Assembly (NCBI GenBank): GCA_965247775.1 | Contig: OZ252031.1 | Span: 2,542,001 to 2,606,000 of the forward strand | Length of the DNA stretch: 64,000 nt | Origin: G965247775 sp965247775 | Lineage (GTDB): Bacteria; Chloroflexota; Dehalococcoidia; Bin125 | Reading direction: 5' to 3' | In this document: piece by piece, positions 28,364-36,275 of the stretch | Layout: each line of letters starts with the position of its first letter | Numbering within the stretch: the first letter of the stretch is position 1 | Program-made: the position numbers and the translations under genes | Notes under the pieces: model-generated | What the model was told of the DNA's origin: nothing | What the model saw: only the letters and a program-made list of their open reading frames with translations | Database searches by the model: none

Positions 28364-28561
28364 TCAGGCGCGGGGGAGGCGCAGGCTGAAGGCGGGCTCG
28401 GTCTCGCCGAGGTCCCCGGCGAGGTTCACGGCGGGGTCGGGGCGACGAAGCTGGGCGAGGAGGCCGGGCAGCAATTCGCGCAGGCGCTGGTCGCTGGAGT
28501 CGGCACCGGCGGCGCGCGCGAGGTCGCGCAGGCGGTCGAGGAGTTGGGCGTCGTCGGGCAC
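28364..28561 (-). CDS. Small acidic protein, GatC/AtzG-like
   Basis: 65 residues: helical N-terminus MPDDAQLLDRLRDLARAAG and a tail VNLAGDLGETEPAFSLRL. The DLGxTEPAF tail resembles small subunits that accompany amidases (GatC, AtzG), but no amidase is near. Divergent from the metallo-hydrolase gene, 50 bases away. Supported by codon use and length only. Confidence 0.5.
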   Translation of the reverse strand: MPDDAQLLDRLRDLARAAGADSSDQRLRELLPGLLAQLRRPDPAVNLAGDLGETEPAFSLRLPRA

Positions 28562-28601
28562 GGGCGTGGCCTCCTTCGCGAAAGGATAGCCGGGGCCCGG
28601 C

Positions 28602-28607
28602 TAGGCT
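28602..28607 (+). promoter_or_regulatory. -10 element (TAGGCT) of the metallo-hydrolase gene
   Basis: TAGGCT followed by six bases and the ATG at 28614; the same box and spacing precede holA (47110-47115). Confidence 0.55.
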
Positions 28608-28613
28608 GCGCGC

Positions 28614-29441
28614 ATGCGGATCACGTTCTGCGGCACGGGCGCGGCGGCCCTGGACCCCGGGCGCGCCGGGGCGGCGATCCATGTGCAGGCGGCCGGGGGC
28701 AGCCTGCTTCTGGACTGCGGGCCGGGTTGGCTGGAGCGGTTCCTGGGTGCGGGGTTGGACCCGGCGGGGCTGGAGGCGGTGGTGCTGAGCCACCTGCACT
28801 TCGACCACGCGATGGGGCTGGCGGATCTGCTGACGCGCTGGGCCTTCGAGGGGTTCACGCTGCCGGCGATCTACGGGCCGCGGGACGTCGAGGACTACGC
28901 GGCGGGGGCGCTGGCCTTCGCGCGGACGCAGCATCGGTACTTGAGCGGGCGGCAGTTGGGGCGGCTGGAGACCGTGCCGGTGCGGCGGGTGCGGCCCGGG
29001 GCGGGGGTGGAGATCGGGGGGGCGTGGTTGCGGCCGGTGGAGGTGCCGCACGCGTCGTATCTGGAGTGCCTGGGCTGGCGGCTGGAGGCGGAGGGGCGGA
29101 CGCTGGTCTACAGCGGCGACACGCGGCCGGCGCCGGAGGTGCTGGGGGCGCTGGCGGAGGGGGCGGATGTGCTGATTCACGAGGCATTCACGGAACAGGC
29201 GCTGACGGCGCACACGGCCGGCTTCTCGCCGGCGCGGGCGGAGGGGATGCGGGAGGCGTTTTTCAGCACGCACAGTCCGCTGGGGCCAGTGGCGAAGCTG
29301 GCGGCGGAGACGGGGACGCCGCGGCTGGTGCTGACGCACCTGCTGGCGGAGGAATCGGACGCGGTGCTGGTGGCGGAGGCGTCGAGGCATTACGGGGGGG
29401 AGATCGTGGTGGCCCGGGACGGGCTGTCGTTAGAGGTGTAG
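28614..29441 (+). CDS. MBL-fold metallo-hydrolase (RNase Z-like)
   Basis: 275 residues. Metal ligands in SHLHFDHAMGLADLL (HxHxDH), a His in VEVPHASYLECLG, Asp in VYSGDTRPAPE and the final His in LVLTHLL match the short RNase Z/ElaC-type layout. N-terminal MRITFCGTGAAALDPGRAG is typical of that group. The flexible exosite arm of true RNase Z is not obvious, so a small-molecule phosphodiesterase or lactonase role is equally possible. Followed three bases later by the first VOC gene. Confidence 0.88.
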   Translation: MRITFCGTGAAALDPGRAGAAIHVQAAGGSLLLDCGPGWLERFLGAGLDPAGLEAVVLSHLHFDHAMGLADLLTRWAFEGFTLPAIYGPRDVEDYAAGALAFARTQHRYLSGRQLGRLETVPVRRVRPGAGVEIGGAWLRPVEVPHASYLECLGWRLEAEGRTLVYSGDTRPAPEVLGALAEGADVLIHEAFTEQALTAHTAGFSPARAEGMREAFFSTHSPLGPVAKLAAETGTPRLVLTHLLAEESDAVLVAEASRHYGGEIVVARDGLSLEV

Positions 29442-29443
29442 GC

Positions 29444-29800
29444 GTGGAAGTGCGGGAGCTGACGCTGATGATCGGGACGGATCAGCCGGAGGCGCTGGCG
29501 CGCTTCTACGGGGAGGTGCTGGGGCTGGAGCGGCTGCCGCAGTATCGTGACCCAGTGTTCCGGGCGGCGGGGGCGAACATCCGCATCCTGGCTCACTCGG
29601 GGATCGCGGGGCGAACGCCGGAGCCGGCGCGGCTGCAGATCAATCTCTTCGTGGCGGACGTGCGGGCGGAGTGGGAGCGGATCGCGGCGCAAGGGGTGCG
29701 CTTCGTGCGGGCCCCGGAGGAGGAGCGGTGGGGCGGGGTGGTCGCGACCATGGAGGACCCGGACGGGAATTCCGTGCAGATCATCCAGGAGCGGGCGTGA
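29444..29800 (+). CDS. VOC (glyoxalase/bleomycin-resistance) family protein 1
   Basis: 118 residues, GTG start after AGAGGTG. Two beta-alpha-beta-beta-beta halves: LTLMIGTDQPEALARFY, VLGLERLP in the first and INLFVADVRAEWERIAAQGV, WGGVVATMEDPDGNSVQI in the second. The metal-binding Glu/His set is partly present. A clear paralogue lies 200 bases downstream, so they arose by duplication. Confidence 0.88.
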   Translation: MEVRELTLMIGTDQPEALARFYGEVLGLERLPQYRDPVFRAAGANIRILAHSGIAGRTPEPARLQINLFVADVRAEWERIAAQGVRFVRAPEEERWGGVVATMEDPDGNSVQIIQERA

Positions 29801-29993
29801 GGGAAGGAGCGGAGCGGCCCTCGACTTCGCCCGGGGATAGGCTTCGAGAAACCCCTCAGCTTCGCGCGGGAGAACCTCAGGAAGAGCGGGGAGGAACCGG
29901 CCGGAGGCGCTCTTTGACGGGCCAGGGAGGAGCGGCGAGGATGCGGAGCGGAACCGCTCGGGGCCCTCGGCGAGCGGGTAGAAGGCGGGGCGC

Positions 29994-30353
29994 GTGGATG
30001 TAACCGGAGCGGTGATCAACATCACGAGCGAGCAGCCGGAGCGACTCGGCGCCTGGTACCGCGACGTGCTGGAGCTGTCGCGGGCGGAGGAGATGGGGGA
30101 GTGGGCCTTTCGAGCGGGGCCGCTGGAATTGATCATCGACGGGCACTCGGAGACGCGGGGCGCGGCGGTGGAGCCGAGCCGGTTCCTGGTGAATCTGTTC
30201 GTGGCGGACATTGCCGCCGAGCGGGATCGGCTGGCGGCGGCGGGGGTGACCTTCCTGCGGGAGCCGGAGCGGGAGCCGTGGGGCGGGGTGATCGCGACGA
30301 TGACGGACCCGGACGGGAACTCCGTGCAGCTAGTGGAGTTCAGCCAAGGCTGA
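29994..30353 (+). CDS. VOC family protein 2
   Basis: 119 residues, GTG start. Same order of motifs as the gene at 29444: VINITSEQPERLGAWY, FLVNLFVADIAAERDRL, PWGGVIATMTDPDGNSVQLV. The C-terminal half is nearly identical to VOC 1 in pattern, the N-terminal half more divergent. The 190 bases between the two genes hold no other frame. Confidence 0.88.
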   Translation: MDVTGAVINITSEQPERLGAWYRDVLELSRAEEMGEWAFRAGPLELIIDGHSETRGAAVEPSRFLVNLFVADIAAERDRLAAAGVTFLREPEREPWGGVIATMTDPDGNSVQLVEFSQG

Positions 30354-30529
30354 GCGCAGACAGCGCGTAGGCCGACCACGGGGGGTGGGGCGACGGGCGC
30401 AGGCTGCGTCATCCAGGGTCATCTCGGGTCACGGGTGCGCACTTTTGTGCACGCCTGTGCACGTTCTCCGCAGCGCCGGATGGCGGAGATCGTCAGTGCT
30501 TGCGGGGTTTTCTCTCCTCTCTGTGGGCG

Positions 30530-30568
30530 GGTTGCACGGTTTCGGAGCGAAATCGGGTTCGTGCAACC
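30530..30568. repeat. Nested inverted repeats
   Basis: GGTTGCACG at 30530-30538 pairs with CGTGCAACC at 30560-30568; between them TTTCG-gag-CGAAA forms a second small stem. About 90 bases upstream GTGCAC-type sites cluster (30434-30465). Possibly a regulatory RNA structure or operator set in the 240-base gap between VOC 2 and the methyltransferase end. Confidence 0.5.
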
Positions 30569-30591
30569 GCGATATGCGGTGGTAGGTCCTA

Positions 30592-31185
30592 CTATAGCAT
30601 ACTCCGGCGGCGGCGGCTCGCGTGGGGGCGACGGGCGAGGAGGCACGCGAGGGGGCGGAGGACGTCTGCTGGATCCTCGCGAAGGTCGAGGGGTTCGAGC
30701 CCGGGAAAGAGGGTCGCGAGTTCGCCGCGGCGGAGGAGGTATTCCTTGTGGACGACGGGGGGGCCGCTGCCGTTCTCGAGCAGGGTGACGAAGAGGAGGA
30801 GGCCGCCGGGGGCGAGGCGCTGCTCGATCTGGGGGTCGAGATCGCGGAGGAGAAAGAGGGTGTTGATGATGCAGTCGAAGGGGCCGGGGGGGAGGGGGTG
30901 GGTGGCGAGATCGAGGACTTGCGCGTCGATGGGGAGGTGCTGGGCGCGAGTGCGGGCTTGGATGTGGGCGACGGCGACGGGGGAGACGTCGAGGGCGCTG
31001 ACGGTCAATCCGCGCTGTGCCAGCCAGAAGGTGTTGCGGCCGAGGCCGGCGGCGATGTCGAGGGCGCGGCCGGAGGTGGGGAGGTCGTCGGCGTGCTGGA
31101 GGAGGAAGGGGTGGGGGTCCTGGGGGTAATCGCCGGAAGCCAGGGATTCGCGGTGGCGGTCGTCCCAGGGGGAGGGGTCGGGCAT
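30592..31185 (-). CDS. Class I SAM-dependent methyltransferase (TehB-like)
   Basis: 197 residues. WDDRHRES at the start, SAM-binding LDIAAGLGRNTFWLAQRG, Asp at the end of strand 2 in VSALDVSPVAV, and FDCIINTLFLLRDL with PGGLLLFVTL. This pattern fits the TehB/thiopurine-methyltransferase-like group. Start ATG lies six bases after TACCCT, suggesting a leaderless message. Substrate unknown. Confidence 0.9.
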   Translation of the reverse strand: MPDPSPWDDRHRESLASGDYPQDPHPFLLQHADDLPTSGRALDIAAGLGRNTFWLAQRGLTVSALDVSPVAVAHIQARTRAQHLPIDAQVLDLATHPLPPGPFDCIINTLFLLRDLDPQIEQRLAPGGLLLFVTLLENGSGPPVVHKEYLLRRGELATLFPGLEPLDLREDPADVLRPLACLLARRPHASRRRRSML

Positions 31186-31191
31186 GGGGGG

Positions 31192-31197
31192 AGGGTA
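31192..31197 (-). promoter_or_regulatory. -10 element (TACCCT) of the methyltransferase gene
   Basis: TACCCT on the minus strand, six C residues, then ATG at 31185. Weak by sequence but with the same spacing as the other leaderless candidates. Confidence 0.4.
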
Positions 31198-31228
31198 GGG
31201 GAGGGGGTCGGGGCGGCGAGAGTTCGCT

Positions 31229-31540
31229 CTACTCGGTCTTGGGTCCGCAGAACTCGGTCAGCCGCCGAAGCGATGAGAGGGTGATCGCATCGTACCGACA
31301 TGAACTGCCGTCCGCGGCGTCGCTGGCCAACCGAACGAGCAGGAAGGGCTCCTCCTGAATTGGCTCAGTCGATTCGAGGATCGCATCCGTCCCACGGCTC
31401 CCGATCACCTGGTATGCAGTGCGGCCGTTTCTCTGAACGCACGACTGGGCTATGAACCTCTCCTCAAAGCGAAGCGGCCGAGGAGAAAGGACCTGGAACA
31501 AGCAGGCTTGGAACTCTGTCGCAGGGTCCACTCCGAGCAC
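31229..31540 (-). CDS. Hypothetical protein
   Basis: 103 residues from a GTG start: ATEFQACLFQVLSPRPLRF, then TAYQVIGSRGTDAILES and EPFLLVRLASDAADG. No family recognised. It lies 30 bases after the frameshifted ATPase-like gene and on the same strand, so it may belong to the same operon as thyX. Its base composition is less extreme than that of the neighbours, like the gene before it. Confidence 0.45.
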   Translation of the reverse strand: MLGVDPATEFQACLFQVLSPRPLRFEERFIAQSCVQRNGRTAYQVIGSRGTDAILESTEPIQEEPFLLVRLASDAADGSSCRYDAITLSSLRRLTEFCGPKTE

Positions 31541-31570
31541 TCCATCCGCCGATCGGAACGGATGTTCGCT

Positions 31571-32744
31571 CTAATCGCCCGGGTTGTCAAGCCCTTCGAA
31601 GTGCGCCCGCAGTGTCGTTTCCAGCTCTTCACGGTTGGAAGCGGCGAAGTCCGGGGCGACGACAAACGGGCCTCCCGCGACAGTGGCCTTCGGATGACAG
31701 AGGTAGATTAACTTTCCCGTGGTTTTCGCATGGAGCAACTCTCTCTCCACGCCCTTCGACGGAACATCCTCAGGGAAGAAGGCGACTAGAACCTCGCTTT
31801 GGTCGATAAACCGGAAATCCCGCTCTTCTGTCTGGTCGCCTAGCTCTTTCGCGATCTCCTTCATCTCAGGCACCTGATAGGTAAGGTCATAATCCTTGAT
31901 CGCGTACGGATCGAACACGACTGCCCACTGCCGCAGAAGGTCCCGGACTCCCTCTATCTCTGCCCGTGCCCGAGCCTCCCTCTCGGGGATCTCTCTTGAA
32001 TGCTGTGATTGGGAAGCTCAAATAGATCCTGGGACGCCAGGGAGCCGTGACCAGGTTGGCCATGTTGGTCGCCGGCTCCTGGCGAGCCACGACGTAGTGG
32101 GGAACACCGAACAGGTCGGCCAGTAGATCAGCGACGAAGAGTTCTTCGTCCCGCCAAACCGCGATCTCAAGCCGCTTGCGATCCCCCCATTCCGTCGCGA
32201 TCAGCCGGTCGTGTACATCTTGGACGCCGTCGATCAACGTGAGAAACAGACGCAGGTGATCGCCGATCCGTTTCAAGTAAACCGGATCGAAACCCCGATC
32301 GAGGTACGCGCGCCATCGGAACGCCAGGTGCCAGCGAAGAACGTGGACCGCGTCTCGCTCAGCCGAGATGACTTGCTCGATCTTCTGAACCGCCGTAACT
32401 CGACGGAACCTCAACTCCTCACGGGGGCGGTCCAGAATCCGGTCCCAAACGATGCCAGGATCGATCTCACGGGCCATCTGCTCCATCGTCGCGCCAACAT
32501 CGTGAAGGTCGCACTGAGTAGGAGAGGCCTTCACCGCGTTGACAAACTCATCGAGCCATCGAGCGTGGTCAGAGCCACTCTGCGCGCTGGTGAAGACCAC
32601 CCCACCGCCGAGAGATGCTCCGCACTTCTCGCACTTAGCTGCGTATGCGGAGTTCTTCGCATAGCGACACTCAGGAGCACGGCAGAGGGCCGGCGGAATC
32701 AGGCCCCGGATTCGGCGTCGCGCCTTCCCGGGCTCCTCATCCAC
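31571..32744 (-). pseudogene. Zinc-ribbon protein with AAA-like C-terminal region, one frameshift
   Basis: Starts with GTG inside the end of thyX. An N-terminal zinc ribbon (C21, C26, C38, C41; CX4C-X11-CX2C) is followed by HDVGATMEQMAREI, DRILDRPREELRFRR, VHVLRWHLAFRWRAYL, FLTLIDGVQDVHDRL and RPRIYLSFPIT, an order seen in a group of uncharacterised nucleotide-kinase-like AAA proteins. No Walker A is present; the zinc ribbon sits where it should be. A single frame change near 31990 leads into the C-terminal part (EIEGVRDLLRQWAVVFDPYA to HFEGLDNPGD). A one-base assembly error would restore about 390 residues. Confidence 0.6.
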
Positions 32745-33567
32745 TCGAGGCGCCTTCGATCTGCTGGGCTTCGATGAGGGCGAAGTCGGCTTGGTCGAGG
32801 TCGTTGAGTTCGCCTTTGCGGTAGGCGTCGTAGAGCTGGAAGAGTTCCTGCTTGTGGGGGCGCTTGCGGCCGATGGGGCAGGCTTTCCAGGCGTCGTAGT
32901 CCTCGTCGCAGTAGCCCATGCGGAGTTCGCCACACTTGGGCTGGAGGAAGCGGCCGAGTGCGGGGGCGGCGCGCATGACTTCGGCGCGCATGAGGGCGAC
33001 GACGCGGCGGAACTCCCACTGGGCGCGGGTGCAGAGGCGGAGGTCGCTCATGTGGAGGAGGGAGGCGAAGTTGACGGTGATCTTGAAGTTGGTGTTGGTG
33101 GCGTTGGGGAGGAGGAAGCGGGCGTCCTCGGCGGGGACGCCGGCCTGGACCAGGCGCTCGTAGAGGTCGCCGGTCTGCTCGAAGAGGGCTTCCATGTCGG
33201 GGGCGAGGCCGGCGGCGTCGACGGTTTTGGGCACCGTGTAGGGGAAGGCGCCGCCCTTGTAGGTGACGTAGCGCTGGCTCTGCTGCTCGAAGGAGATGCC
33301 GACGCGGTGTCGGACGAACTGGTGGGAGAAGGCGCGGGAGACGCCGCTGATGCCGAACTCGAAGTGGACCTGCTCCAGGGGGGAGACGTGGCCGGTCTTG
33401 AGGCGGTCCTCGACGAAAGCGGCCATCTTCTCGGGGGGGATGCGCTCGTCGGTGATGCGGTCGAGGACTTGCTGGGGGGTGAGGGCGGAGTAGCAGACGC
33501 GGTAGGCCATGTAGAGGGCCCGGATGGGGTCCTGGGTGTGGTCGATGAGGGTGACTTCGATGGGCAC
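32737..33567 (-). CDS. thyX: Flavin-dependent thymidylate synthase ThyX
   Basis: 276 residues. Makes dTMP from dUMP with FAD, NADPH and methylene-tetrahydrofolate. The signature RHRVGISFEQQSQRY fits RHRX7-8S, with PLEQVHFEFGISGVSRAF before it and TNFKITVNFASLLHMSDLRL and AQWEFRRV in the C-terminal half. Starts with GTG 33567 after AAAGGCG. Its stop overlaps the GTG of the following zinc-ribbon gene, so the two are co-translated. No thyA is seen in the window. Confidence 0.95.
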   Translation of the reverse strand: MPIEVTLIDHTQDPIRALYMAYRVCYSALTPQQVLDRITDERIPPEKMAAFVEDRLKTGHVSPLEQVHFEFGISGVSRAFSHQFVRHRVGISFEQQSQRYVTYKGGAFPYTVPKTVDAAGLAPDMEALFEQTGDLYERLVQAGVPAEDARFLLPNATNTNFKITVNFASLLHMSDLRLCTRAQWEFRRVVALMRAEVMRAAPALGRFLQPKCGELRMGYCDEDYDAWKACPIGRKRPHKQELFQLYDAYRKGELNDLDQADFALIEAQQIEGASSG

Positions 33568-33787
33568 GCGCGTCGCCTTTGACCGCCGGGGTGCGAGCGT
33601 AGCACCGGGGGGTGGACGGAACGGGCGGGGGGGCGTGTTTGGTCAAGCCGGTGGCGGACGACCTCACCCCCTCGCTCCCTGCTCCATCTGAACCGATGGG
33701 GAGGGGGATCCGAACGGAGGGGGCGGCGGCCCGTTCGTCTCCCTCGACCCCGCTCGGGACGAACGGGGCGGGAGGCGGTCCGGAGGC

Positions 33788-34242
33788 TCAGGATGGACCG
33801 GATCGGGGCTCACCCGGGTCGTCGGGGAAGGTGGTGTCGAGGCGGGCGGAGGCGTCGAAGAAGTCCTGGAGGGTCCGGTTGAGCGGTAGAACTTGTCGCG
33901 GCGGAGGTCGTCGTCGCTGCGGGCGAAGTTGTCGGGGTCCTGGAGGTCGAGGGTGTTGAGGGTCCAGTCGCGGGGGGCAGCGCCGCCGGCCGTGATGTGC
34001 TGGAGGAGTTCGCGCCAACGAGCGGGGGACAGGTGCAGCGTGAAATCGAGGTCGGCGCTCGTGGGGTCGGCGAGTTCCGCGACTTCGACGACCTCGAAGG
34101 CCTCGAAGCGGACGCGGTAGGTGGCGTCGCCGAGGGCGAGGCCCATGTCGCAGTCGATGGCGCCAAAGCGGCGGAAGGCGGGGTCGGCGTTGACGAGGTC
34201 GCGCAGGGCCTGGAACCAGGCGAGGGAGGGGAAGGGGGGCAT
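33788..34242 (-). pseudogene. SCP2-like small protein with one frameshift
   Basis: ATG 34242 begins PPFPSLAWFQALRDLVN, then FGAIDCDMGLALGDATYRVR, ADLDFTLHLSPARWRELLQH and LNTLDLQDPDNFARSDDDL, a pattern like sterol-carrier-type domains. Near 33882 the frame breaks after DKFYR; in the next frame the expected end NRTLQDFFDASARLDTTFPD follows to a stop at 33788. A single missing base (TTC for F) would repair it. It begins three bases after the rhomboid stop, so both share a transcript. A sequencing slip is as likely as real decay. Confidence 0.6.
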
Positions 34243-34244
34243 GA

Positions 34245-35369
34245 TCAACGCCTGGGGGGTGGGTCGCGGAAGGCGTCGACGCCCCCGGGGCGGCGGCGGC
34301 GGAGGCGGGGGAGGCCCCAGCGGCGACGGCGGGCGACGGCGGGCGTGGGCGGGACGAGGCGCCAGTCGGCGGGGAGGCGGGCGTCGACGGAGCGGGGCGG
34401 ATCGAGCGTGGGTGGGGGGGCGAGAGGGGGGTCGACGCGGGGGTCGCGGCCGGCGGGGATCTCGTCGCGGCGGGGGGAGCGCCGGCCGAAGCGGAGGCCG
34501 ACGCCAAAGTTCCAGGGGACGTTCCAGGTGGGACCTACCTCCCGGACCGGCGCCCGCCAGCGCCCAACAAGAAAGGGATAGATGAGGAGCATCCCGGCGA
34601 CGAAGCCGCCGATGTGGGCCCACCAGGCGGTGCCGCCGCTGCCGGTGGACTCCGCGATGGAGCCGACGCCATTGAAGAGGTTGGTGACGAACCAGAAGCC
34701 GATCATGAAGGGGGCAGGGATGACGGCGGGGATGAAGAAGATGATGGGGATGAGGACCTGGATCATGGCGCGCGGGAATAACAGGATGTAGGCACCGAGG
34801 ACACCGGAGATGGCGCCGCTGGCGCCGATGAGCGGCACGAGATCGCTGCTGTCGATGAGGATGTGGGCGGCCACGGCGAGGTAGCCGGTGATGATGTAGA
34901 AGGCGAAGAAGCGGCCGTGGCCCAAGCGGTCTTCGACGTTGTCGGCGAAGACCCAGAGGAAGAGCATGTTGCCGATGAGGTGCAGCCAGCCGCCGTGGAG
35001 GAACATGGCGGTGAGCGGGGTGATGAGGAGGAAGAGGCCGTCGAGGAGGTCGATGCCGCGGCCGGGCTGGAGCTGACGAGTGCGGAGGCCGACGCGGTTG
35101 TCCTCGATGACGTCGTGGGTGTCGTCGACGCCCTCGATCTGGCCGGTGATGAGTTCGGGGACGGCGCCGAAGCGGAGGGTGAATTCGTCGCGCTCGCTGA
35201 TCGGGTAGAGGGTGGCCGAGAGGCGGTCGTTGTCCGCGATGACGACGAAGCCCTCCGTCGCGTTGCTGAGGACGAGCATGTAGAGGAAGACGAGGACGTT
35301 GAGGGCGATCAGCGCCCGCGTGACGTAGGGGGTGCTGAGGCGGTACTGACTGTCGCGGATGGGGATCAT
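34245..35369 (-). CDS. Rhomboid-family intramembrane serine protease
   Basis: 374 residues. Six membrane helices between about residues 15 and 275. Catalytic Ser in LIGASGAISGVLGAY and His in WWAHIGGFVAGMLL; the HGGWLHLIGNMLFLWVFADN segment is the canonical loop before helix 2. A long hydrophilic C-terminal tail (about 90 residues, Arg/Pro-rich) lies in the cytoplasm. It cleaves single-pass membrane proteins. Several anchored proteins of the window could be substrates, but that is speculation. Confidence 0.94.
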   Translation of the reverse strand: MIPIRDSQYRLSTPYVTRALIALNVLVFLYMLVLSNATEGFVVIADNDRLSATLYPISERDEFTLRFGAVPELITGQIEGVDDTHDVIEDNRVGLRTRQLQPGRGIDLLDGLFLLITPLTAMFLHGGWLHLIGNMLFLWVFADNVEDRLGHGRFFAFYIITGYLAVAAHILIDSSDLVPLIGASGAISGVLGAYILLFPRAMIQVLIPIIFFIPAVIPAPFMIGFWFVTNLFNGVGSIAESTGSGGTAWWAHIGGFVAGMLLIYPFLVGRWRAPVREVGPTWNVPWNFGVGLRFGRRSPRRDEIPAGRDPRVDPPLAPPPTLDPPRSVDARLPADWRLVPPTPAVARRRRWGLPRLRRRRPGGVDAFRDPPPRR

Positions 35370-35470
35370 GGGCGGACCGTCATCTGCGGGGCCCTCCCCG
35401 AGGCCGCGGCGGCGAGACGACCCCCTGCCATGCTAGTGGAGGCGCGCGCGGGTTCTTTGGGGGACGACGG

Positions 35471-36274
35471 TCAGGCGGGATCGGCGCGGCGCCGGGCGAG
35501 GAGAGCGATGAGGAGGGCAGCAGCGAGGGCGAGGAGGGCCGTGGCAGCGCGGTAGCGACGGCGGCCGACGCGGACGGTATCGGCGGGGGCGGCAGCGGCG
35601 GGGGCGGCAACGAGGAGGCCGGCGAGGCCGTCGGCGGCGGCGGCGGCGCCTTGGGCGAGGGGCGCGACGAGGGCTTGGCGAGGCCCGGCGCCGGGGAGGC
35701 GGCGCAGGACGGGGGAGCGTACGAAGAGGGCGGGGGCGGGCCCCCAGAGGGCGCGCAGCGGGGCGAGCGCGCGGACGGCGACGGCGCCGGGGAGGTCGAG
35801 GAGGGCGTAGGCCAGCCAGGGAGCGGCGACTCCTTCGGCGGGGTGCTCGGCGAGGGCTTGGACGGTCTCGCGGGCGAGGCTCTGCGGGCTGGTGTCCGCG
35901 GCGGGCAGGCCGCTGAGAGCGTGGAGTTCGTCGGCGGCGGCGGCGGTGTCGCCGCGATCGAGGGCGGCGGCGATGCGATCGGCGCTGCGGCCGGCGCTGA
36001 AGTCGAAGGTGAGGGCGAGGATGAGGGCGCGCAGCCCCAGGCCAAGGGGCCCGCCGCGCCCGGCCAGCCAGGCGGGCAGCCGCAGGAGGGCCGCGCCGAC
36101 CAGCGCGGCGGTGAGGGGAGCGGGGAGGCCCGGGGGCGGTTGGAGGCGATCGAGGAGGAGGCGGCTTCCCTGGGGGGGAGCCGTGAGGAGACGGCGGAGG
36201 GCAAGGGAGAGGGCGAAGACCGTCAGACGGGAGCGGGCGCTGAACGGCGCGGATTGCCGTGGCGGACGGGGCAC
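35471..36274 (-). CDS. CobD/CbiB-like adenosylcobinamide-phosphate synthase, divergent
   Basis: 267 residues from GTG 36274, one base after the stop of the BtuF-like gene. CobD features: DTAAAADELHALSGLPAADT, SLARETVQALAEHPAEGVAAP and a DLPGAVAVRALAPLRAL segment in place of GLPGALAYRAVNTLD; hydrophobic helices at both ends. The N-terminal HPVxWIG motif and the Asn-Thr-Leu-Asp of the archetype are changed, so activity is uncertain. Position next to a corrinoid-binding protein supports a role in B12 assembly or salvage. Confidence 0.7.
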   Translation of the reverse strand: MPRPPRQSAPFSARSRLTVFALSLALRRLLTAPPQGSRLLLDRLQPPPGLPAPLTAALVGAALLRLPAWLAGRGGPLGLGLRALILALTFDFSAGRSADRIAAALDRGDTAAAADELHALSGLPAADTSPQSLARETVQALAEHPAEGVAAPWLAYALLDLPGAVAVRALAPLRALWGPAPALFVRSPVLRRLPGAGPRQALVAPLAQGAAAAADGLAGLLVAAPAAAAPADTVRVGRRRYRAATALLALAAALLIALLARRRADPA

Positions 36275-36275
36275 G

